A program made the position numbers and the translations under genes. This document shows, piece by piece, positions 1 through 12,127 of a DNA stretch of 64,000 nucleotides; the first letter of the stretch is position 1; each line of letters starts with the position of its first letter. The notes under the pieces were generated by a model. It did not search any database and had not been told where the DNA came from. It worked only from the letters and a program-made list of their open reading frames with translations. Source of the DNA: Geranomyces variabilis (lineage: Eukaryota > Chytridiomycota > Chytridiomycetes > Spizellomycetales > Powellomycetaceae); assembly GCA_027603065.1 (NCBI GenBank), contig JADGJP010000004.1:372001-436000 (forward strand), written 5' to 3'.

Positions 1-168
1 ACAGTCTCATGCGAAAGGGGTCTCCCTCCCGTTTACCTGCACGGCCCCTGGCTGTGGGAAGGGGTATATAACCCGAGAATGCACACGCAAACTGAGGGCA
101 TAAACCACAGCCTTCCGGCGGGCGAAGTGCGTAATTTTGAAGACGGAAGGAATATACTTCACTTGGAT

Positions 169-197
169 ATATGTATATATATATATATATTCTAGGC
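169..197. repeat. AT-rich dinucleotide tract
   Basis: A run of alternating TA, broken once, lies about 300 bp upstream of the first gene. The rest of 1-499 shows no ORF with recognisable coding character; it is probably the 5' flank of the gene that starts at 500. Confidence 0.7.
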
Positions 198-499
198 TGC
201 ACTGTGCTAGGAAACACTACGCTGGCGTAGAAGTGCTGGCGCACCCCAGTACAACGAACGTCGGCAAGGATGACGCTGTCGAAAAACGCGTGATTGAGTA
301 ATCAAAAACTCCGCTCTGTGTGTACCCCTCGAAACATTTTTGAAGGCCCACCCCGTTCCCAAAGCGGTGTGGGGGTGAGTAAGGATGCCGGGCTTTAAGC
401 TCAAGGTTGATAGCGGGCGGGTTAAAGTTAACATAAAAAGCTCGTCCACCGTAAATAAGGGAGGGCAGTGTACAGCCGCGCGAACTGAGACAAGCCCCA

Positions 500-2117
500 A
501 TGCCACCGCCAGGATTCGTTGAGATGGTTTCGCTTTCGGACCTGGAAGTGGAAGGCGGAGGACTCTCCACATCACCGCCGCTTCTGCCGACTGCACCTCC
601 CCCGACGGAAACCCCCGAGAGAGAAACAAGTCCCCTTAGCCCACCCAAACCAGCAGTGCTCGCTCATTCTCGAAACAGCTTTAGGAACAACCACAACCCA
701 GCACTGCATTCAGCCATTATGTCCGAGCAACCACATCGCGCGAGTCATCATCAGTTTGCAACCGCTGCCGAGTCGGCCACCGCACCAGCCGCGACAGTAT
801 TTCCGCCGCCCGCGTATACGCCGTCGGGTCCGCCACCGCGATATATCCCGCCTCGTCGTTTGCGGCACGAGTATGAGGCGGCTCGCCGGTCGGCTCTGGT
901 GGCGTCATTTGGGTTTGAGAGCTCGGAGGAGAGCGATATTCGGCCCGCGGGAATCAGGTGGTGGATGATTGCCATTATCGGCTCTGATTTGGTATGAGGA
1001 CGAGACTACGCGGCGGATGTACAGTACGGTTGGAAATCCGTTTTTCTAATCTTTTTTTGTTTCTGTGCTGGTTCTGCAAAGGTTGCTTCGACGCTTCTGC
1101 TATTTTTGACGTTGGCGTCGCTATCGCAGAGCTCTCCAGGCCTTATAAACCCCGCTGCGATTGTTTTGCCATTTGTATACGTCTTCTTGTCCGCCTGGGG
1201 CAAGTCTGGAGTAAGCAGGGTAAGAAGTCCAAGAGTTTTTTTTCCAAAACATGATTATTTGGTGTTAACAGAATATCGTTTTATTTGAAACTAGGACCTC
1301 AGTGCAGGCAAAGTGGTCTACACTGCGACGTATCTCATGCGCTGGGTGGCGGACATTGCCGGCACAGTTATTGCCATCCGAGTATCCAGTGGTACGGACA
1401 CGGCGGACGGCGGAGAAAGTGATGGCAGTGCAGGAGAGTCGGGACACGCCGTGTCGCCCATGGCGTGGGTTCTGGAAGTTGTGCGGATTTTCGTGGTCGG
1501 AATGCGTCCGGCGCAGACCCAATGTGTGCTAAGCGACGCAGCTTGCACCTGGCGTTTGGCAGCCTGGGGCGGCATGGTAGGCAGGCGCCTTTAACATTCC
1601 ATTCGTATTCTGCTTGGGATCGTGAGACTGATCATTATTGCCTTGCCAGTTGGTGTTTGACGCAGCGCTTGCATCTGTTTTGATTGTGAGGATGTGTGCT
1701 GAGCACCGTCACGTTCAAGGCAGACCATCCCTGGATTCCGCGAGGCCCGACATGATTCCTTCAAATGCCCAACTCACCAGCGGTCGCCGACCGCCACCGT
1801 CGCGGCATGCCATGGGCGCCGCCGACGACGGATTCCGCACTTCGGTGCTGACCGTTTCGTCTGGCAGCAGCAGCGACGGATCAACGCTCAACGAGCATCC
1901 AGGAATCACACACCACATATCGATTCCCATATCGCATGGTAGTGGCCCAAATGACGTGGCGCGCGCGCCGCACGAGAAGGAGGTGGACTCCTTTGATGAC
2001 GTTCCATTGGGAGTGTTAGTGCAAGGGAGGGAGATGGAGGAGGAGGATGCCGATGATTCTGCACCCCTGGCACTGATTTTGGCGCGGTTGCAGTATCGGA
2101 ATCCGGCACCTGAATGA
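500..2117 (+). CDS. Four-helix membrane protein of unknown function
   Basis: Proposed exons are 500-991, 1082-1219, 1295-1576 and 1650-2117, all joined in phase 0 (459 aa). The N-terminal ~120 residues are Pro/Ser/Thr-rich and probably disordered. Four hydrophobic stretches follow, each near an exon boundary: one across the first junction beginning WWMIAIIGSDL, one around LINPAAIVLPFVYVF, one around VVYTATYLMRWVADIAG and one around LVFDAALASVLIV. The C-terminal ~140 residues are polar and acidic. I recognise no family; the four-helix layout is loosely like MARVEL-type proteins, but no signature motif supports that. An in-frame ATG at 718 is an equally good start and would remove 73 residues of low-complexity leader. 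The first 3' splice site ends in AAG, which is weak, and an alternative donor at 1211 keeps the frame. Confidence 0.6.
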
Positions 2118-2498
2118 CGAAAAGGTGTAGGTTTTGGACAGCTGTAGAAGCTATAAACTGAGAACAAATTGGATGTTTACCGTTTAATGGAACGCTGATG
2201 TCAAGCCAGTCAAAACCAGTCCCAAGCAAACAAGCCAGTCTGTGCGCAGACGTGCTCTTGTCAGCGGCAATAATAAACACGCGCGCGCGCAGCCAATTAA
2301 GACAACGATTCCACGCGTTAAACTTTTCGACGCCCGCGAACAGATTACGTGGCGAGAGTTCTCGCCCGCGTGGAATCCCTGGAAATCCCAAACCAGTCCG
2401 TCGCAAATTGCTGCCAGGTCGCAGATAAAAGAGAGGCTCCCCGCTCTCTCCCCCCGCTCGCTCTCGCAACTGCAACTGCAGTCCCCGCCACACTACGA

Positions 2499-2527
<29 letters not shown>
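2499..2527. repeat. (AC)n microsatellite
   Basis: Fourteen uninterrupted AC units read directly from the sequence, inside a pyrimidine-rich stretch. Confidence 0.95.
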
Positions 2528-2529
<2 letters not shown>

Positions 2530-3175
2530 TATTCAACTGCCTGCCTGCCTTGTCTCTGGCGCCGACTCCTACATCCCCTCCTCTACGACCAACATCATCT
2601 CCCCGCACTCAATGAACCCGTCCTTCCACAACGCGCTCGTCCTCCAACGCGCGAAAACCCGTCCGCCCGACCGCTCCTCGATCGTCTATCCGTTGTAATA
2701 ACAACTCACCAGGTAATCATCTCCTTGCTGTTCTCACCGAACCTTGCACCCACTCGCTGCTTCATGCACTAACTCGCCGCAGCGTTCGCTATTCACCTCT
2801 TGCTGCGCATTGCCCATTCCGCAGATCCGGGGACGAGTCGACAACATCAACCATTATAAGGTAGACATCAATCCATTCATCCACTCTGCCTTTCACACCG
2901 AATCCTAACGCGCACATCAAGTGCTCCTGCTTGCTCGCCATTTTCGTCGTCATCGTCATGTAATGCCTTCCACGCGTGCTTATGTCAGCCTCGGCGACGC
3001 GTCGAGAACTGACCTTGCTATATATCATGTTGACCGCGTTCCATCACTCTTGGTACGTCTTTCCTCACCCATGCTTGACATCATCGACCATCCATCCAAG
3101 CGTATTATCGTCGACGCCTTCCATCATCAACCCAACTTAACACTTTTCGTTCATTGCCTTTGGTCACAGCTCTCG

Positions 3176-3195
3176 CACACACACACACACACACA
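3176..3195. repeat. (CA)n microsatellite
   Basis: About ten CA units, the second CA tract in the same spacer. Confidence 0.9.
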
Positions 3196-3607
3196 AGTCG
3201 GTCAAGGTTGGTAAGGGCGGAGGGATCTCAGGCTATCATTACACTCCACCGGACTGAAACACCACGATATCGCGGTGCGTAGGAATAGTGCGTCACTGAT
3301 GGTATGCTGAGAGCCTGATCATGTGGTGTAAGATGCCGCTGCAGATCCAACATGGCCAGGTGGGGATACCATGGCTGAGTTTCATGGCACGCCTGGCCTA
3401 GGATTTGCAAGCGGGAGGAGCCCTGGGGTACCACGATTCGTGCACGACCCTGGCATCATCAGTTACTGCGGCTCAGGGAGAGGCAAATCAGTACTGCCCT
3501 TTGGGGCTACCGGGCTGAAATCCTCGCTTGCACCTTTGTAGTCGACAGCCACATGTGAAGGTTCTCAGAGATCCCTCCTCCTCCCCAAGTCTCCAAGACG
3601 CTTTCAC

Positions 3608-3739
3608 CTCCCAGCGTCTCGGCCAAGTCTTCCACCACAAGTTGATCAAGACGGTCCCACCTCCCAGCGTCTCGGCCAAGTCTTCCACCACAAGTCTTTC
3701 AAGACGGTCTCCCTCCCAGCGTCTCGGCCAAGTCTTCCT
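3608..3739. repeat. Three-copy tandem repeat, period 52-53 bp
   Basis: Units begin at 3608, 3661 and 3713, each opening with CTCCCAGCGTCTCGGCCAAG. The third unit is cut short. The overlapping open frames on both strands are by-products of the repeat. Confidence 0.9.
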
Positions 3740-3954
3740 TAACTCCGCTCTCCCTGACCGTCTTCTGCTCCCCATGTGTGCATATCCTTAAATCCTTCCT
3801 GTATGCACTACTACGACTTTCTCCACCCCGCAAAATTGTATTTCTGGTGGAACACCTTTCATAATAACTTTTCAAAAATTCTGCACTTGCCTGCTGTGAA
3901 CGGACCTTTTCATCTGTCAAGACTCCATATAAATTATATGGTTCTATCTTACAC

Positions 3955-6251
3955 TTACGAAAACGTCAACTTTCCTTTAACGCTTTTCAATACCGTCTCC
4001 TGATCCCCATCCGCAGGAGTCATTGGCGCCGAGCGCTCCGGCACAGGCGCCGGTCCAACTTTGGCCGTCTTCTTTGCCGGTGCGGTGGCACCACTGGTAG
4101 TAGGGAAGCAACAACAGCACAGTTTTTTCCACCAGGGGATTCTTTTATCCGTTGCTGTTTGCGCATTAACGCCGTGAGTGTGCGCCATCGTCCATGCATC
4201 GTGACCGTGCGAATCGGAACCGGTACCTATTGATGTCGATGTGCCACCTCCTCCTGTGCGGTATGAGGCGTTGGCGCCGCATGTGCAGCGGGCGAGCGCG
4301 GCGCGCAGCTCGCGGAGTTCGGCTTCGAGTGTCATAATACGCATCATTGTTGCATCGACGTTTACTGCAGGACATAAAATAAGGGGTGATTAGAGGGCCC
4401 CGTTGCAAAATGGTTATAATATGGGAGCTGCTCGATGGAAAAAAGAGAAAAACTTACCCTTCGCGACGTTGCGGACCTTCTTCACCCGCTCGGCGAACCG
4501 AAGCGTGGAAAGCGACTCATCAAAATTAACAATGGTCGGCGTCACGCACGTTATCATGAGCGTGAGGGAGTTTCCGCCCAAGCTGTGCGATGGGGGGGTG
4601 CAAAACGTAACAAAAAAAAAAGAAAAAAAAGGTATGGTTTCATTGGTTAAGGATAATGAGAGGGATCATACAGCGCTGCGTAGGCAAAACTCTGAATGCG
4701 CGACGAACCTATCGCTCAGCAGATACGTGAGCTTTGAATCCCGATACGGCACGTGCTTTGTCGACGTTGTCAAGGCATTGATCACGTTCCCGAGACACGA
4801 GAGCGATTGGTTGATTGCAGAGCCTTCTTTCAATCGGTCGCCAGTTGCTCCGGTAGCGTTGGCGCGCTCAGAGCCAGCTAAATCAATGAGATGGATCTTA
4901 CTTCGTTTCTGTTCTTGTCGCCAAACGGGTTGGCAAAAGGGGGGAAAAAAGCGGAAAGGACAAACATCAAACTGTACCTTTCCATGTTTGGCCAGCATTT
5001 CAGCTTCCTCGGTTGACATTCCTGCCTCCGGTTTGCGTCGCTCTTCGATTGTAATGGTGAGGACCGCATGGGACCGGGACGAAACCCTAAAGCACGCCAA
5101 AAATTCAGAAAAAGGGGTTTCATATGGCAATAGCGATACTGGATGTTGAACACCTACTCGTTCATGTTTGTCTCCCCGACGGTACGGTGTCGTGAGCCCG
5201 TGTGCATCAGCCTAGTATAGTCCTGCAGCGTATTGACGGATTTCTCGGTGATGCCGCTAATGTAGAGATCCCGGCCGTTCGTGGAATTCGGGTCCTGTCG
5301 AATTTTGAGTTCACCTAGCGCGGCGTGGATCAGATAGGCGTTTTCTCTGCAGCGGTAATGACGTAGACTCACTCTGCTCCTCGCGCTCGACTAGCAAGTC
5401 TGTAAGCTGTTCCTGATATATTTCCAAGTAGGAGGCTTTGACAAAGTACTCCAGTTCTGGGTTGGTTTTGGCGGCGTCCGATATGTGCGTGACGATTTGC
5501 GAGGCTACTCGGAGGATAATTCCTGTTGGGGGGAAAAGAAAGAAAATGGGGTTTTAATGCAAGGAGTTATAGAGCTATCTTTTCCGGATTGCTCACCAGT
5601 ATCGGGACTCTTGGGATCGGAAGATGGCTCGAAGCCTGGTCCACGGGAGGGACCTTCCATTGTGTACGTTTTGCCGCTAGCCGTTTGCCCGTAACAGAAC
5701 ACGCATCCATTGTAGCCCTCAAGGCATTTCCGAATCAGCGGCTGGCAAGCAAAAGAGTCTGAGGGTTCATGCTACGAGTGAAGAACTCAAGTCCGACGGT
5801 CCACACAGCATACATCGACAATCTTGCCGTACAACGCGGCCTGCCCTTCCTCGTAGCCTAGCACGCTGTCGAAATTAAACTTTTTCGGCTCGGTCTTGGG
5901 TCCACCTCCGGGAGCGGGAGTGTTGCCTCTAGACGGCGATGTTGGCGTTGATGCTGGCCATTGGATCGTCACGGTTGACGGATTGTACGTGATACAGTTG
6001 GCTGTCGGATCGTATCCGAGATTCGCGGCGTATTTTTGCGGGGATTTGCGTTCGACGGTTGGTGGCCGAACTAACACCGGAGAGGATGTTGCTATGGTTA
6101 GGAATGAACGCTCAACGCACGGCAGTAGACTGGCTCATATACCTCGGACAGCAACGAGGACGCGCTGCGGTGTCGGGGCAGCGAGGGCAGTCATGGACGC
6201 AGCGGCCTGCTGAGCGTCCATCTGCTGCTGAGAAGCTTTTGCCTTTGCCAT
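3955..6251 (-). CDS. Kinesin motor protein with cysteine-cluster tail
   Basis: A microtubule motor that uses ATP hydrolysis for movement. Nine exons keep one frame: 6251-6143, 6070-5814, 5741-5597, 5522-5373, 5344-5158, 5086-4978, 4908-4709, 4582-4458 and 4364-3955 (563 aa). The motor fills about residues 30-430: VRVRPP at the start, P-loop GQTASGKT, switch I NEVSSRSH, switch [12 protein letters not shown], then [23 protein letters not shown] and [15 protein letters not shown]. The [10 protein letters not shown] stretch resembles kinesin-3 motors more than kinesin-1, but the class is uncertain. The tail is only about 130 residues: one short helix ([17 protein letters not shown]), a Gly/Ser/Thr-rich linker and [10 protein letters not shown]. 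No FHA or PH domain and no long coiled coil is visible. The fifth acceptor (5344) was placed by phase. Confidence 0.9.
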
Positions 6252-6418
6252 AACTTTGTATATCGCGAGCGAGAATGGAGCAAAGGAAGGACCCAGCAAA
6301 GCGAACGGGGCAGCGGGGCAACAATGGTAAATAAGCTGTCGGGACTGCGCCACCCGCCCGTGTCTTGTCTTCCTCCCAGCACTCCCAATTAACACCAGCT
6401 CCGTCGTCCTTTCAAGAG
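6252..6418. promoter_or_regulatory. Divergent promoter, kinesin / UBE3D-like
   Basis: The 167 bp between two head-to-head start codons must carry both promoters or 5' leaders. No clear TATA box is visible. Confidence 0.5.
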
Positions 6419-7889
6419 ATGACCGCAGAATCACAACCAACACCACAAGAGCCTCACAGTGGCCATCACCAGTCGTTAGCGCCTTTCTACATTGAGCTGC
6501 TACCAAAAATCCGCTCACTTGTCGTCTCCATTCTCCTCCCACCAGCCCAGCGGGTCGCCAAACCCGTCGTCAGCGAGTCGCAAATAACGATACCGCCCGC
6601 GAGCGGCGATCCGGATGCAAGCGGCTGCACATTGGACCTGCCGGCTGCCGTTGATCCTGCGTCCTTAACAGTAACCCGCACCCCCGATGGACTGAGTCTA
6701 AAACTCGGTCTCCGGCACTCCGCCGTTCTACCGCCAGACCCGTCCGCCAAAGACCCGCCGTCCGACGTGCCCGCACTCGAAAACCTCATCTCCATTTGCT
6801 GCCATGCGTGCTCGCGCAATCTCTTGCTTCCTACCCCGGCAGGCAACGCTTCTCGCTTCGCTAAAGCCGTGGAGCTGCCGTCCGAGTATTGGCACGAGTT
6901 GACGGACTGTTGGGCTTGCCACACTGAGGACTATTCTCAGATGCCGGGACAAAAGGGTGGAGTTGTGCTTGCCAAGCAGGGCGTGCTGATGGTTGGCAAG
7001 AGCCATGTGGTGCTGCATCCGGCTGACGTCGACTTTGCGGCATTGGATGTGGATCTGGCTGAGAGCAGCAAGGTAGAAAGAGAGAAAGACGCACATTGAG
7101 AGAACGACCGCTGGTGTTAGGCGTCATCCTTCTCAAGCTGATGCCAGTATTCTTTGCATTCTAGGGTGTTCTTCGAGTCGGCCGGACTGCGCCGGCCTTG
7201 TGCTCCAAATGTCGCACGCCCGTCGGCGACTACCAGTTCGATACCATTCCAACCACAAGCGCCGCAGTTAGACAGCTGGTGCATGGAATCAAATTGTACA
7301 AATATCGCGTGGCGTTCACGACGGCCGCATCTGCGCTAATACCAGCCACAACGTCGTCATTGATGAACACGCCCTCGCCGCCGCTGCCGCCACCGCCATT
7401 CCGCCCATTCGTTACATATTTCGTCGACGAGCTACGCGACTCGACTGAGGCGCATGCGGCTTACCGGTTTGCGGTTTCGGAAAAGGATGCGGAAGGGCCG
7501 AGATTACTGGTAAGCCCGTGGACCAACTTTCTCGGTTTGACGTCGCAATTTTAACGCCCCGGCATCTTGTTGCGTAGATATGGGTATTGAGCTGGAAGGT
7601 TCTCATCAGCAGCACTATCGCGGCGCCGCAACCGACACCGTATCGCACGCTCCTACCGGCGGTTAAGGTCCTTTACGTGGACTTTACGCCGGCGTCTGGT
7701 GTGTCCGTACCCGCGCACGTCAAGGCGCTTCGCACTGCGTGGGAGCATGATCCGCAAGTTGAGCATGTATCACTGCACAAGAGTCTATGCGATGAAGTTA
7801 TTGGAGCGTTGAAATGTAGCTCAACGCATCTTCCGCCCGCGCAGAGAGAATCAAAGGGGTTCTCGGTGGGCTTTTTTGCAAGAACGTGA
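6419..7889 (+). CDS. HECT_2-type E3 ubiquitin ligase (UBE3D / E2C-binding)
   Basis: Likely binds a ubiquitin-conjugating enzyme and acts as an atypical HECT-like ligase, as shown for vertebrate UBE3D. Exons 6419-7072, 7165-7509 and 7578-7889 join in phase 0 (436 aa; vertebrate UBE3D is just under 400 aa). The family signature LPSEYWHELTDCWACH is intact in exon 1. Exon 2 supplies the paired cysteines ALCSKCRTPVGDYQ, and exon 3 the C-terminal block IWVLSWKVLISS. The N-terminal half is a beta-rich region starting FYIELLPKIRSL. The ATG at 6419 is the first in frame. Neighbours give no functional link beyond a promoter shared with the kinesin. Confidence 0.85.
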
Positions 7890-8120
7890 AGTGTGGCGCT
7901 CGCCTTCTTTTTTGGAAACGTGTGGCAGGCATAAATTAGTGGCTTGAAAATGTAAGTTTCGTTGTAGCGTTCCTTGTAGCGGTTTCGCCGCGCCGAGACC
8001 GAGGTTTGTATTATCAGAAAGAAAAGAGTCTGGAATGGCGTAGATCTTATTACCGAGGAGCCGAAGGAGGTTCACAAATATATGTATACATACTACGCCA
8101 AAGCTAAGTGCTAAATTTCA
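7890..8120. other. Short tail-to-tail spacer
   Basis: 3' flanks of the UBE3D-like gene and of alpha-MPP. No gene seen. Confidence 0.5.
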
Positions 8121-9887
8121 CTACAACTTAAAACGACCCATGCCCCATTTGCGACCACCAGATGCGGTCGGCGACGCTGCCGCGGCAGGGTTGTCGGCAT
8201 TGTTATTTTTGCCCATGCGCCAGTCCTTCAAGTGCTTTTCCATCTCAAGCATGGCATCCCCCTCGAATATCGGGCCTTGCACAACTACTGTCGCCCGGCC
8301 ATCGCCGGTGCGCACCCAGGGTTTTTGCGCCGCGTCTCCATAGTCCAGCGGGCTGGCTACATCATGGCCCAAAATCACACGCCGCGCGACGCGTTTGAGG
8401 TCCTCGGCGGTCAGCGCTTCAATTCGTGCGCACATCTCTTGCACGCCTAGCCGCTTGCCGTGCACCATAACTTGCCGCCCAACGTCTTCGAGCTCGACGA
8501 CTTTGCTTTCAAGGCTCATGAGAAGAGACGATTTAAGCTGGTTTTTGGCTCGGGAGAGCTCCTGTGGGCCAATCTCGGTTGTCATGCGAAGGAGCTGGTC
8601 GCAGAGGATCGGGATGATTTGCGCATGGGCTTCCGGCGAGGGAGGGACCGCGGCTTGGATGCCAAAGAGGCCGGCGTCGAGGTAGCTGAAATTGACCATG
8701 TTGCATGACTCAACCCAGTGGTAGCGGTTAAGCACTTGAGTGTACAGCCGCGTGTACATGCCTTTACCAGGTCCACCAGCAGAAAAGGACCCACCACCGC
8801 CCATAAGGCTGGTCAATGTCGCAAGGGCGTAAATGTCCGGGTCCGACATGGAGAGAGCCTCAAATGCAATGTAAATGTGTGTCAGCGGGCGGTCGTCCGG
8901 GTTGGCTGACGGTGGCTGGTCTTTGGTGTCGATGATGTCGATTCCGCCCACGTATCGCGCCGGTTTTGTCAATGCTGCCTGTGCTGCTTTTATTTCCGAT
9001 GTGGCAGGCGGCATATCGCCAAACTCGCGCTTTGCAAGATCTACAAGCATCTGGTGATCCATGCCAATGCCTGCAACAACAATGCGTTCAGGCGTGTACC
9101 AAATCTCGCGGTACCGATGCAAAAGCGCCGGTGTCATCGTTTCAAGGTTTGATACTGGGCAGAGAAGCGGCCGGCCAAGCGTATCGGGCGAGTTGTCTTC
9201 GCGCCGAAACGCAGTAGCGTGTACATACTCCGGCAGCATCATGTCGGGGCGGACAGAGAGATCCTGAATCTCATAAAGCGTCGTCTGCCGCGTGTCGTCC
9301 ATTTCTTCCGGGTTGAGTCGCGGCCGGCGTATAACTTCACCAAAAATCTCAACCATTTTGTCAAGGTCGTGCCGAAAGACGGCGCCCTGGTACATGATCG
9401 CTTCCCGCGAGCTGTGTGCTACTACGTTTCCACCGAGCGACTCCAGCTGCTGCACCAGCTCTTCGGTTGTGTATTTTTGCGTGCTCTTGTGGGATTAAGA
9501 TACATCGCGTTTGAGCCGGAGAACCCAGTCATGCGTCACACTAATGCAGTAGCCTCTCACCTTGAATGATGTCCGATCTAGCACATGCGAGCACCCCGTC
9601 ATCTCGTCCGACTCATACCGCGTGCCGGCGTCCACATAAACACCGACGGCGACAAAGTGACCTGGAGCGTCCTGCGACGCAATACGCAAACCATTGGGGA
9701 GGGTAGTAATTTGCGTTTCCTTTGACAGCAAAAGTGATTCCACAAACGGCGGGGCCGCAGACGCGGAGCGATTTGTTGCTGTTATCGACGGGTCCGACGC
9801 TGCTGGTGCTGATGCTGCACGGGCGAAACCGGTGGAGTGCAGGCCGCGCGCTAACAGGCGCTGCGAAGTTGCGAGCTGCGAGAACAA
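8121..9887 (-). CDS. Mitochondrial processing peptidase, alpha subunit
   Basis: The non-catalytic, substrate-recognising partner of beta-MPP, which removes matrix targeting presequences. Two exons, 9887-9561 and 9485-8121, join in phase 0 (563 aa). The N-terminal ~45 residues are rich in Arg, Ala and Ser and lack acidic residues, as expected for a presequence. The M16 fold follows: TTLPNGLRIASQDAPGHF, then GTRYESDEMTGCSHVLDRTSF where beta subunits carry the zinc-binding HxxEH, so no active site is expected. The glycine-rich loop typical of alpha subunits, GGGGSFSAGGPGKGMYTRLY, is complete. Length and motif order are normal for fungal Mas2. Confidence 0.95.
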
Positions 9888-10253
9888 ACGATCAACGAAT
9901 GGATCGGATCAGATTAATTAACCTTTTCTGCACATCCAGCGGGGAACAGTAGGCGTGTCTTACTGCTAATGGTGAGGTGGTTGCGTGGGCAGGTACTGGC
10001 CATGCCGTGGTTGCTATCGTTGCTAACGGCCGACGAAGGCCAAGCGCAGCACGAAGCGGGGACGATGCACCCAGGGCTCTGCATGCGGGCCGTAGGAGCA
10101 TTGCGGATAGTGGTGGATCTGCGGTCTGCGTTTATGGGTGTGTGTCGCAAGAAAAAACCTCCGAGAAAAAGAATCCCCGAGCGCTCACAAATTGAGACGT
10201 GTTCAGCTGTCTTCCCCTCCCTCTGCGCGCTATCAGAACACTCGTAAAAGAAA
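9888..10253. promoter_or_regulatory. Divergent promoter, alpha-MPP / WDR92
   Basis: 366 bp between two head-to-head start codons. No coding frame is supported. Confidence 0.45.
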
Positions 10254-11715
10254 ATGACGCTGGAAAAGTGCCAGATCATCACCCATGTCCAAAAGTCCCT
10301 GGCGTTCACCGCATACGACGTCAAGTGGGTCCCATGCTCTGCGCGATTCGTCGTCCTAGGGCAGCACGCGCGAGGCACCGGCGCTTTGCAGGTGTTTGAG
10401 CTCAACAATGGGGACATCAAGCTTGTCCACGAGGTAAGCACTCGGGAAAGCGTGGGCGGAAGACGTTTTTGCTAGGCGCAACCTACGGCTGTCCCGCGTT
10501 TGATATGATCACTAGAGAGCGAAATGTACTGAAAGATCTCCTCATGTCGGGGTCTCCTAGGCCGAAAAGTCAGACGCGTTCAAGTGCGGAACTTTTGGCG
10601 CGTCGGCGCTGCACAGCCGGCACCTCGCAACAGGCGATTTCGCGGGCCGCATGTCAGTATGGGATCTGGAGCGAACAGAGATGCCAACGTATACCGTTAA
10701 AGCACACGATCAAATCATCAATTGCATCGACGGCGCAGGCGGCATCGGATGCGCAAAAGGTCCACCAGAGATCGCGACGGGTAGTCGCGATGGCGCCGTC
10801 AAGATTTGGGATGTGCGGCAGGAGGAGAAACCGGTGGCAAAGATTGCGCCTGTGGAAGGGGATGTTGTGCATGATACATGGGCTGTGGCATTTGGTGAGC
10901 GCGAGCGCCGGTTAGAGGATAGCAAGCAGAAGAACGAAAAAGGCTCAATTCACACTCACAAATCAAATTGGCTCGTTCATCCACTCCTTCTACGCCTAAC
11001 AGGCAACTCATTCAATGATCACGAGCGAGTCGTATGCGCAGGATACGAAAACGGCGACGTCAAAATGTTTGACCTGCGCGCCATGTCGCTGCTTTGGGAA
11101 ACCAACGTGAAGAACGGCGTCTGCTCGCTCGAGTTTGACCGAAAGGACATCCAGATGAACAAGCTGGCTGTAGCGACTCTGGAGGCCTCGTACAACATAT
11201 ATGATTTGCGCACGCTGCATCCGGAGAAAGGGTTTGCTCATGTAACTCAGAAGGTAAAATCATGCGTGCTAGTGGCTGCGTGCCTCAGGTTATGGTTCAT
11301 CAGCGAACTGACAGGTGCACTTTCTAGGCCCATGATGCAACAACAGTCTGGGCTGTGCGGCATCTTCCGCAGAACCGTGAAATTTTCCTCACGTCGGGCG
11401 GAAATGGCAGTTTGAACCTCAACAAATAGTAAGAGCTCCGGACAAGACGGACGCGTCCGGAAAGACACGTGCTAATCTTTTCACTTCTCGTTTTATTCTC
11501 ACAGTACATACCCAGAGCAACGCTCAAAAAAGGACGCTAAAGGCCGCGACGAAGGAGTGGCGGGCACGATCGAGCAGATCAACACAGCGAGCGTAGCAGA
11601 ACAACCCGTCGCGGCATTTGACTGGAGCTCCGACAAGCAAGGGTTATGCGTGTTTGCAGCGTTTGACCAGGCTGTGCGCGTGGGGATTGTCACGAAACTG
11701 GACCAGTATCGGTGA
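10254..11715 (+). CDS. WDR92: WDR92 (DNAAF10/Monad) WD40 protein
   Basis: A WD40 adaptor that works with the R2TP/prefoldin-like co-chaperone to assemble axonemal dynein arms in the cytoplasm. Five exons, 10254-10433, 10561-10894, 11003-11253, 11328-11428 and 11505-11715, give 358 aa, one residue longer than the human protein as I recall it. Near-identical blocks include [76 protein letters not shown] and [11 protein letters not shown]. The repeats form one beta-propeller with no added domain. Across eukaryotes the gene is kept mainly where motile cilia are kept, so its presence supports a flagellated zoospore. Confidence 0.97.
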
Positions 11716-12127
11716 CAGCTTTTGGTTTAGGTTTTTGGAGGGAGCATGGGTCAGCTAGGGGGAGTGAACAGTTTTGGGGAGGCGACTTTACGCTCTTGTT
11801 TATATCGAATTTATACATAATGGCTACTTCGCAGCAGGGGGTATATAATCGTCGGGTCTATGAAGCGCAAATGATGGTTCCCCCTCCGTTCAGCGCCGGT
11901 TTTCGGTCATCACCAGGACATTGTGAAGCGCACGGGGTCGTCCTGGGCGTTCAAGAAGCTGCACGAGGGCGCGTCTGCCTAAGTTTGCTGGACGCTCGTA
12001 GTCAGTTTCTCAAGCGCCTGCTCGCAAGCAAAAAAAAGGGAAGCGCGGGCTGCACCCGAGGATGTAGTGGTTACAGCTGGACCCAAAAAAAGAAAGGAGA
12101 GACTCTCATGGTCGCTTTTCCCCCCAC
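11716..12127. other. Tail-to-tail spacer
   Basis: 412 bp between the WDR92 stop and the stop of the opposite-strand membrane protein. Open frames here lack coding character and are partly antisense to the neighbour. Confidence 0.5.

Larger units (their letters stand above)
2118..3954. other. Repeat-rich spacer without a supported gene
   Basis: About 1.8 kb between the first gene and the 3' end of the kinesin. Open frames here are short and low in complexity, and they follow simple repeats: two CA microsatellites and a three-copy tandem repeat. No ORF resembles a known protein. Confidence 0.6.

Noticed and set aside
2242-3214. Several open frames of 60-200 codons on both strands
   Set aside because: Composition follows CA repeats and pyrimidine-rich DNA; there is no domain, no consistent splice pattern and no similarity to known proteins.
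3488-3791. Frames of 87-95 codons with repeated peptides
   Set aside because: The peptide repeats come directly from the 52-bp tandem repeat and occur on both strands.
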